Part shown: one piece after another, positions 54,575 through 61,000 of the stretch
Layout of the letters: each line of letters begins with the position of its first letter
Numbering within the stretch: position 1 is the first letter of the stretch
The notes under the pieces: model-generated
What the model was told of the DNA's origin: nothing
The model's input: only the letters and a program-made list of their open reading frames with translations
Databases searched by the model: none
Program-made: the position numbers and the translations under genes
Origin: Pseudomonas extremorientalis
GTDB lineage: Bacteria > Pseudomonadota > Gammaproteobacteria > Pseudomonadales > Pseudomonadaceae
Assembly: GCF_001870465.1 (NCBI RefSeq)
Contig: NZ_MDGK01000011.1
Location: 1 to 64,000, forward strand
DNA length: 64,000 nt
Direction: 5' to 3'

Positions 54575-54604
54575 TTAACTCAACTAAATAGTCATTTAGT
54601 TGAG
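54575..54604. terminator. 13-bp perfect palindrome between convergent genes
   Basis: AACTCAACTAAAT-AGTC-ATTTAGTTGAGTT, perfect 13-bp arms with a 4-base loop, 10 bases after the chemoreceptor stop and 22 bases before the HxlR gene stop. It is A/T-rich and unlike the GC terminators elsewhere in the window, so it may be a bidirectional terminator or a protein-binding palindrome. Confidence 0.6.
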
Positions 54605-54625
54605 TTGGCAATCAGGGCAGGGGGC

Positions 54626-54985
54626 TCAGGATTGGGAGAGGGCAGACGTCCGCCGTGCAGCGATGCGCTCTACCGTTTGCATATGCTGCGTACCCCATTG
54701 GCACAATCCACCCAATGCCGACGCCAGGGACTCCCCGAACGGTGTCAGGGAATACTCGACTTTGGGCGGTATTTCCTGGAAATCCACGCGAAAAATGATC
54801 TCATCGCGCTCCAATTCCTTGAGTTGCTGGATCAGCACCTTATCGGTCACACCGCCAATCGCGCGTCTTAATTCTCCATATCGATGAACATTCTGCGCCA
54901 GGTTGAACAGCACCAGCGGCTTCCATTTGCCGCCAATCACCGCCAGGGCAGCCTCAAGTCCGCAATTGAATGAGTTATTGGCCAT
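54626..54985 (-). CDS. HxlR-family transcriptional regulator
   Basis: 119 residues, one winged helix domain. NCGLEAALAVIGGKWKPLVLF (with the conserved Cys8 near the N-terminus and the GGKWK motif) and RELERDEII-like LKELERDEIIFR are signatures. Cys8 could be a redox sensor as in other HxlR/YodB proteins (family knowledge). The ATG with GGAG 11 bases upstream is preferred over a TTG 6 codons earlier. It is divergent from an SDR gene, which it probably represses. Confidence 0.9.
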   Translation of the reverse strand: MANNSFNCGLEAALAVIGGKWKPLVLFNLAQNVHRYGELRRAIGGVTDKVLIQQLKELERDEIIFRVDFQEIPPKVEYSLTPFGESLASALGGLCQWGTQHMQTVERIAARRTSALSQS

Positions 54986-55005
54986 GATTGAAGTATCTCC
55001 CAAGG

Positions 55006-55042
55006 GTACTTACTAAAAGGTGCATACTATTCAAAAGAATAG
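55006..55042. promoter_or_regulatory. likely HxlR operator region
   Basis: Two near-identical 9-mers, GTACTTACT (55006-55014) and GTGCATACT (55020-55028), are followed by the perfect inverted repeat CTATTC-AAAA-GAATAG (55027-55042). They lie in the gap between the divergent HxlR and SDR genes, where an operator is expected. The binding protein is inferred from position only. Confidence 0.45.
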
Positions 55043-55086
55043 AGCGGATCTAGAGTTGCGCCTCAACATTCTTTTTTGGAGTCATC

Positions 55087-55836
55087 ATGAGCAAGCTCAA
55101 CGGGAAAATCGCAGTGGTTACCGGCGGTAACAGCGGCATCGGCCTGGCAACCGCGATTCGCTTTGCAGCTGAAGGCGCACAGGTGGTGATTGTAGGTCGT
55201 CGACAGTCAGAACTGGACAAGGCGCTGACGCTGATCGGGCCTGGAGCCATCGCCATCCAGGCCGACATTGCCAAGCTGGACGACCTGGACCGCGTGTTCA
55301 CCCAGGTAAAAGCTGCCAAGGGCCGGGTTGACATACTGTTTGCCAATGCAGGCCTGGGGGATTTCCAACCGATCGGCTCGATCACCGAGGAATCATTCGA
55401 CCGCACGTTCGGCATCAACGTCAAAGGCACGCTGTTCACCGTGCAAAAAGCCTTGCCACTGATGCAGGCCGGCGGTTCCGTGATCCTGACTGGCTCGACC
55501 ACCGGGACAATGGGCACCGCGGCGTTCAGCGTGTACAGCGCCACCAAAGCGGCTCTGCGTAATTTCGCCAGGAGCTGGGCGCTGGATCTCAAAGGCACCG
55601 GCATTCGTGTGAACGTACTGTCGCCAGGCCCGATCTCGACACCAGGTCTGGACTCGGCGTTGTCAGGCACGGGCCAGAAGGAAGCGATCATCGACGACAT
55701 GACGGCACAGGTTCCACTGGGCCGCATTGGTCAACCTGAAGAAGTGGCAGCCGCCGCGTTGTTCCTGGCATCGGATGAGAGCAGCTTCATGACGGGCAGT
55801 GAAATGTTTGTCGATGGAGGCTTTGCTCAGGTTTAA
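55087..55836 (+). CDS. SDR-family oxidoreductase under HxlR control
   Basis: 249 residues. [21 protein letters not shown] is close to the canonical cofactor motif, NAGLGDF the NAG motif, [10 protein letters not shown] the Ser and [19 protein letters not shown] the YxxxK region. GGAG lies 6 bases before the ATG. This divergent HxlR-SDR arrangement is common in proteobacteria and usually serves reactive carbonyl or quinone reduction (inference). Confidence 0.92.
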   Translation: MSKLNGKIAVVTGGNSGIGLATAIRFAAEGAQVVIVGRRQSELDKALTLIGPGAIAIQADIAKLDDLDRVFTQVKAAKGRVDILFANAGLGDFQPIGSITEESFDRTFGINVKGTLFTVQKALPLMQAGGSVILTGSTTGTMGTAAFSVYSATKAALRNFARSWALDLKGTGIRVNVLSPGPISTPGLDSALSGTGQKEAIIDDMTAQVPLGRIGQPEEVAAAALFLASDESSFMTGSEMFVDGGFAQV

Positions 55837-55943
55837 GCATGACAGAGGTTTTGCCCGTTGAAATCTGACGGGCACTGCCTCTGATTGCGCAATACGGTAT
55901 TACGCATAATGTATATTATGTTAAATCATGTATTACTCTAGGC

Positions 55944-56558
55944 TTATCGCTCAGTTAATTTATGGATCTCAGCAACCACCTGCTTCACTGCCTCTTCAAT
56001 CGCACCCTCATTACGACACAACACCCAGCCCTGACCCACAATCGCCCGCTCGAACATCTCTGTGCATGCAACATGCTCTGCATACTTCTGAATCACAGTG
56101 CCGCCCAATCCTCGTGAACGTGCCGTTGCTCTCGCCCATGAAATATCCGGCGCAGTGATCACACCGACATGCAGATCCGGCACTCGCACGCTTCGCTCCA
56201 GGTTCAACTGCAGAATCTCTGCAAACGGAATCGTGTGTCGAAACGCAGCCTCAGACGGATACCAGCGATCAATCAATATGATGCTGCCCAACGGCTGCCG
56301 AGTCAGGACATTCCGGGATATCCAACTGCGACTCTCGGCAAAGCGCTCGCACACAGCCCATTCCAGATCCCGTAAGGGATTTCTGGCAAGTTCGTTCACC
56401 AGGGCCATGGTTTCCCCTCTGTAGGGATCGCTTTTTCGCTCGCAAAGCCGGATGACTTTCTTGTTGTCCGCCCTCAGTGCTGCCGTTACGGCCTCCAACA
56501 ACGTGGTTTTGCCGGTGCCTTTGGGGCCGTCCAGAGAAATAAAAAGCGGAGCATTCAT
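55944..56558 (-). CDS. thymidylate-kinase-like P-loop protein
   Basis: 204 residues. ISLDGPKGTGKTTLLEAVTAAL is the Walker A loop, LIDRWYPSEAAFRH resembles the DRY/DRW motif of dTMP and deoxynucleoside kinases, and ARATARSRGLGG could be the LID region. It is more divergent than housekeeping Tmk and lies in an accessory-looking segment, so a nucleotide or small-molecule kinase role is likely rather than essential dTMP synthesis. The ribosome site is weak. Confidence 0.75.
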   Translation of the reverse strand: MNAPLFISLDGPKGTGKTTLLEAVTAALRADNKKVIRLCERKSDPYRGETMALVNELARNPLRDLEWAVCERFAESRSWISRNVLTRQPLGSIILIDRWYPSEAAFRHTIPFAEILQLNLERSVRVPDLHVGVITAPDISWARATARSRGLGGTVIQKYAEHVACTEMFERAIVGQGWVLCRNEGAIEEAVKQVVAEIHKLTER

Positions 56559-56723
56559 TTTTCACACAGCGGTCAGGACGATGATCACCACTCTAACTGC
56601 ATTTGCAGCAGGCCACGCATCCAAACACTTTCACAAGTAATTTTCCTACCCCCTAGGTATGCTCCGCGTCTATTGCCGATCACTGATACCGGGATGCCCG
56701 CCCAAGTCAAGGCTTTGGTCATA

Positions 56724-57620
56724 TCAGGTATTAAGGTGTTGATTGAACCAGCTGGCGGCGGCTTCACTGGTGACCTTGAAGTGTTCAACATAGGGGGTGA
56801 AGTGCCCTCCTTTGATCATCACAAGCTTCTTTGGCTCCAGCGCTTTTTCATAGGCTGTGAGGCATATATCCGTGGCGGTCAAAAGATCGTTATCCCCCAC
56901 AATCATCAGGAACGGCGTGGGGCTGATACGCGAGATGAAATGCCCAGGTTCGTTCTCCCGAAACAGCTCAGTGCTCCTTAAGGTCACCTCATTCTTCCAA
57001 TTCGGCGCAAACGACCTAGTGTTCATAAAATACTCATAACTATCTACGCCTACCATGGCACAGGCAACGCCAGGGTCATCGGATACCGCCGCAATGATTG
57101 CGGGTTGTGCACCTGCAAAACGGGCCTTCCGGTCATTGTCATAGCGTGCAAGCATGGCAGGCACAAGGTCCGAGCGCAGTCGACGTTTCGCCGACTCATG
57201 GCCACTGATGGAGGGAACCTGAGCAACAACACACTTTACGCGACGATCGATTGCGGCAACTTCTATGACATGCCCGCCGCTCAGACTTGTTCCCCAGATA
57301 CCAATTCGCTGTGGATCGATGCCTGGAAGCGACTGCAGAAAGGTAATGGCGTCGCGATAGCCCCGGCGCTGCAATACAGGGTCCATCTCTTGGCGCGGCG
57401 TTCCTTCACTTTCGCCAAAGTTTGCATGGTCATAGACCAGTACATGAAAACCTTCCGAACAGAATACCTCCGCATATTTATCAAGATATTGTTCCTTGAC
57501 CGAGGTAAAACCGTGTGCCATGACAACAGCGGGTGTTGTAGACGATGTGTTTGCTGGCTCATAAAGCCAGCCTTTTAATAGAGTACCCTCGGACACAAAA
57601 CTGATGTTGCTGCGTTTCAT
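56724..57620 (-). CDS. alpha/beta hydrolase
   Basis: 298 residues, dienelactone-hydrolase-like/YcjY-like. VVMAHGFTSVKEQYLDKY is the oxyanion region, IGIWGTSLSGGHVIEVA the nucleophile elbow Ser, VGDNDLLTATD the acid and IKGGHFTPYVEHF the His. It is cytosolic. GAGGA lies 4 bases before the ATG, which overlaps the LysR stop by 4 bases, so both genes are in one operon. Substrate unknown. Confidence 0.9.
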   Translation of the reverse strand: MKRSNISFVSEGTLLKGWLYEPANTSSTTPAVVMAHGFTSVKEQYLDKYAEVFCSEGFHVLVYDHANFGESEGTPRQEMDPVLQRRGYRDAITFLQSLPGIDPQRIGIWGTSLSGGHVIEVAAIDRRVKCVVAQVPSISGHESAKRRLRSDLVPAMLARYDNDRKARFAGAQPAIIAAVSDDPGVACAMVGVDSYEYFMNTRSFAPNWKNEVTLRSTELFRENEPGHFISRISPTPFLMIVGDNDLLTATDICLTAYEKALEPKKLVMIKGGHFTPYVEHFKVTSEAAASWFNQHLNT

Positions 57621-58489
57621 AACGTCCTCGTCAAATTCAAACTAGTCGCCGATGCACTGAAGAGCGCGCGCGTAACGGCCTTTAATCGCGGTACATCACG
57701 CAAATCCCGATGGTAGCCAAGCCAGAGTTCCCGACCGGGTGGAGGCGTTTGCAGATCAATCACTTTAAGGCCCGGGATTTTTTCACCCACGACCACGGGC
57801 AAGACCGCGAGCCCTAGCCCCGCCGCGCATAACTGAGCCTGAATAATCCGATCATTACTGCGTTGCATGACAGAGGCATCAGGCAGCAATTTCTGTATCC
57901 ATGCCACATCCGGAAAATGGTTGAAGTCTGCATTCATCAGAATCAGGTTGACTCCCTCCCCTGTAGGGCTAGCGACGCTGTAGTTCTGCGCCGCGTACAC
58001 CGCATATCTCACGTCCATCAATTTGCGCTGAACGATATCAGGTTGGTCGAAGGGAACATTTCTAAGTGCCACGTCAGCTTCACGCCTCGATAAATCGAGC
58101 ATGCGCGGCGAAGTCAGGATTTCCACTCGAATATTCGGATGTTTGCGTGCGACGCTCACCATCAAGTCAGGCATTACATAGCCAGCGAACCACTCCGGAC
58201 AGGTAATTCTTATACCGCCCTCAAGGTGCTCATCATGTACTGCGATCTTTCGATGTAACGCCAAAGCGCTTTGCTCCATGCGTTCTGCCAGGTCGAGAAT
58301 GGATTCGCCTTCGGCTGTGATCACCAGTCCGTCTCCGGTGCGCTGGAACAGTTTCTGCCCCAGCGCTTCTTCCAGGGCCTGCACACGGCGGCTGACCGTA
58401 GGCCGGCTCACTCTCAGTTGCGTTGCTGCATCGGCATAGGTTCCAGCACGCACAACGGCAAGAAAGACCTTAACATCACCCCACTCCAT
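57617..58489 (-). CDS. LysR-family transcriptional regulator
   Basis: 290 residues. DVKVFLAVVRAGTYADAATQ and VSRPTVSRRVQALEEALG form the winged helix. The effector domain resembles the LysR subgroup with RQAQLCAAGLGLAVLP-like QAQLCAAGLGLAVLPVVVG. AAGGAG lies 8 bases before the ATG. It is translationally coupled to the hydrolase and lies 47 bases downstream of the stop side of the MBL-fold gene. It probably regulates its own operon and perhaps the MBL gene. Confidence 0.92.
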   Translation of the reverse strand: MEWGDVKVFLAVVRAGTYADAATQLRVSRPTVSRRVQALEEALGQKLFQRTGDGLVITAEGESILDLAERMEQSALALHRKIAVHDEHLEGGIRITCPEWFAGYVMPDLMVSVARKHPNIRVEILTSPRMLDLSRREADVALRNVPFDQPDIVQRKLMDVRYAVYAAQNYSVASPTGEGVNLILMNADFNHFPDVAWIQKLLPDASVMQRSNDRIIQAQLCAAGLGLAVLPVVVGEKIPGLKVIDLQTPPPGRELWLGYHRDLRDVPRLKAVTRALFSASATSLNLTRTL

Positions 58490-58536
58490 ATGATTGCTCC
58501 TTGTCTTTGGTGCCGTTGTGCTTAATCACGTAGCAC

Positions 58537-59484
58537 TCATTTCTGAACGGGCTGCCAGAAGTAGTCTTCACCCTTCTTTTGCACCTTGCCAATACCAGGG
58601 AAATCAATGTGGGCGTCGGCAACCCAGTATGGGTGAGCGGCTGTGGAGGCATCTTCCAAGGCCGCCTTGCGGGTGCTGATTGCCTGGCTCGGGGTACTGT
58701 CGTAGATGACAGTGACTTGCGGCTCAGGGAATTGAACCGGTTGCACATGGATTACATCGCCCCAGAACAGCAATTGGTCCCCTCCTTCACTGACCCTGAA
58801 TCCGGTATGCCCTGGGGTATGCCCGCGCAAATCGATGGCTTCTATGCCCGCAAAAAGCTGGTCGCCCCATTTGAATGTCCTGACACGGCCAGCTTCCTGA
58901 TAAGGCTTGAGATAACGTTTGACTGCAGAGAATGCCTCAGGTTTGTCCTCTTTGCCCTGCGCAACGGAGGGGTCTGACATCCAGTAGTTCAACTCTTGGT
59001 CGTTGACTTCCACTACCGCATTCTTGAACGCGCGTTGTTGCCCGTTCAACAACCCCCCGATATGGTCGGCATGCAGATGGGTCATCAGCACCACATCGAT
59101 CTGATCGGCGCTGTAGCCTGCGGCCTTCAGGCTTTCCTGCAGGCGGCCGGCGGTGCTTCCGGTCAGTTCGCCACCACCGGTGTCTATCAGGATTTGCTGG
59201 TCCCCGGTATCGACCAGATAAACATTGACGGACATGCGCGCATCTTTATCCAGCCCTGCCTGTTCAAGCAGCGTGCTTATGCGGGCGCCATCGCCCCCCT
59301 CAAGAATCTTGACCATATCGGCAGGAAGGTAACCGTCATAGAGGGCGACAACCTTGAACTTGCCGACATTCATCGAATAACTGGCCTGGGCGTCGGGCAG
59401 TGCAGATGCGAACACGCTATTGGAGATAGACAGTGCAAATGCGAACGGCAGTACTGCTGAGTAAATGGATTTAAATAGCTTCAT
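58537..59484 (-). CDS. exported MBL-fold metallo-hydrolase
   Basis: 315 residues with a Sec signal peptide (MKLFKSIYSAVLPFAFALSI, cleavage after SVFA). The metal-binding motif is MTHLHADHIGG. DLRGHTPGHTGFRV gives the next His, LLFWGDVIHVQ the bridging Asp and AHIDFPGIG the last His. AGGA lies 10 bases before the ATG. The fold includes lactonases and sulfatases as well as beta-lactamases. A periplasmic hydrolase is all that can be said. Confidence 0.9.
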   Translation of the reverse strand: MKLFKSIYSAVLPFAFALSISNSVFASALPDAQASYSMNVGKFKVVALYDGYLPADMVKILEGGDGARISTLLEQAGLDKDARMSVNVYLVDTGDQQILIDTGGGELTGSTAGRLQESLKAAGYSADQIDVVLMTHLHADHIGGLLNGQQRAFKNAVVEVNDQELNYWMSDPSVAQGKEDKPEAFSAVKRYLKPYQEAGRVRTFKWGDQLFAGIEAIDLRGHTPGHTGFRVSEGGDQLLFWGDVIHVQPVQFPEPQVTVIYDSTPSQAISTRKAALEDASTAAHPYWVADAHIDFPGIGKVQKKGEDYFWQPVQK

Positions 59485-59681
59485 AGTGTGGTTCCTGAAG
59501 TAGGTTGTGTTGCACACACTGTCCGTTATTGCCCCCCCTGAAATAAACGGTTTTGTGTGAAACCCTCGCGTACAAAAATGTACGTCGCCCCCAGTTGTTC
59601 GTTCGCCAAATACGAATTGGGAGTGGACCTCGTCTCCAGTAATCAGGTGCGTGGATTCTTTCCCGACTGGAAAGACAATGA

Positions 59682-59918
59682 AGCCACTCCAGCGCCCTCG
59701 CCGTCGCGTTGCGCCAACGCGGGCATTCGGTGCAGGAGTATGTCGGGCGTTCACAGTTCCGCTGTGACTTGGCGAGCAGCGACGCCATCGGTGAATACTT
59801 CAGTCTGGGGGGCAGCGAATTCTGGCGTATCGGCGTCACCAGGTAGGCTGACGTGGTGGTGAGTTTCGGCCGCATCGGCAGCAAGGTGCCAGACCTTGAT
59901 CGAGTGTCGTGCGCATGA
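59682..59918 (+). pseudogene. decayed WGR-domain-like fragment
   Basis: The reading frame gives ALRQRGHSVQEYVGRSQFRCD, EYFSLGGSEFWRIGVTR, then an in-frame TAG at 59844, then ADVVVSFGRIGSKV. The two halves together match the pattern of a WGR domain (GGSxxFWxI...VxFGRIGSKG), interrupted by one stop. An upstream in-frame TGA at 59679 removes any start. It sits in the 604-base gap 59485-60088 between divergent genes, which otherwise holds only presumed promoters. Confidence 0.42.
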
Positions 59919-60088
59919 CGATTATGGCCATGTGAGGAGTGATGCACCTTGGACGCTCCAAAACCGTAAACCCGCATCCATCCCTAATGCTGAAACGTCA
60001 TCATCTCCCCCTCGCCCGCATGTTAATCTCGCCCCACCACGAATAGACATTGATCGTCACAAGACGATGACCAGAACCAGGAAAGCCC

Positions 60089-60958
60089 ATGCCAAAGATT
60101 TCTCACTCAGCCCTGCGCCGCAACTTCCGTGAATTGCTCGCCAACCCAACCTGCGTTGAAACCGCTTCCGTCTTTGACCCGATGTCGGCGCGTATCGCCG
60201 CTGACCTGGGTTTTGAAGTCGGCATCCTCGGTGGCTCCGTTGCTTCGTTGCAGGTATTGGCCGCACCCGATTTTGCGTTGATCACCCTGAGTGAGTTCGT
60301 TGAGCAAGCCACCCGTATCGGCCGCGTTGCCCAGTTGCCGTTCATTGCCGACGCCGACCACGGCTACGGTAACGCCCTGAATGTGATGCGTACCGTCGAA
60401 GAACTCGAGCGGGCCGGTGTGGCCGCGTTGACCATTGAAGACACGTTGCTGCCGGCGCAGTTCGGGCGCAAGTCCACCGATCTGATCTCCATTGAAGAAG
60501 GCATCGGCAAGGTCCGCGCGGCGCTGGAAGCACGTGTCGATCCCGAGTTGTCGATCATTGCCCGGACCAACGCCGGCGTGTTGCCGACCGAAGCCGTTAT
60601 CGAGCGCACCCAGGCCTACCAGAAAGCCGGGGCCGACGGGATTTGCATGGTGGGTGTGGCCGATTTCGAGCACTTGGAGAAGATCGCGGAAAACCTGACG
60701 GTGCCGCTGATGCTGGTGACCTACGGCAACCCTAAGCTGAATGACGCCCAGCGTCTGGCCAGCCTCGGCGTGCGGGTGGTGGTGGCCGGCCACGGGGCTT
60801 ACTTTGCCGCGATCAAGGCGACGTATGACAGCCTGCGTGCCCAGCGCCAGTTGACCCACAGCACCGATAACCTCAGTGCCACCGAGCTGACGCATACCTA
60901 CACGTTGCCGGAAAGCTACGTGGCCTGGGCGGAAGAGTTCATGGACGTCAAAGAGTAA
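60089..60958 (+). CDS. oxaloacetate decarboxylase, isocitrate lyase/PEP mutase superfamily
   Basis: 289 residues, TIM-barrel PEP mutase/isocitrate lyase fold. [39 protein letters not shown] (Mg2+ site) and [11 protein letters not shown] are family motifs. [20 protein letters not shown] has the His that marks PA4872-type oxaloacetate decarboxylases in place of the usual residues. AGGAAAG precedes the ATG. It converts oxaloacetate to pyruvate and CO2, and stands alone. Confidence 0.9.
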   Translation: MPKISHSALRRNFRELLANPTCVETASVFDPMSARIAADLGFEVGILGGSVASLQVLAAPDFALITLSEFVEQATRIGRVAQLPFIADADHGYGNALNVMRTVEELERAGVAALTIEDTLLPAQFGRKSTDLISIEEGIGKVRAALEARVDPELSIIARTNAGVLPTEAVIERTQAYQKAGADGICMVGVADFEHLEKIAENLTVPLMLVTYGNPKLNDAQRLASLGVRVVVAGHGAYFAAIKATYDSLRAQRQLTHSTDNLSATELTHTYTLPESYVAWAEEFMDVKE

Positions 60959-60973
60959 AGACAACCTCGGAGC

Positions 60974-60991
60974 GAGGGGGTCTCCCCCCTC
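60974..60991. terminator. terminator between convergent genes
   Basis: Perfect 7-bp stem GAGGGGG / CCCCCTC with a TCTC loop, 13 bases after the decarboxylase stop and 10 bases before the translocator-like gene stop at 61001. Confidence 0.55.
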
Positions 60992-61000
60992 CTCCCGTTC

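Noticed and set aside
55944..56558. Housekeeping thymidylate kinase tmk
   Set aside because: Too divergent from Tmk and not in the usual pabC-tmk-holB context.
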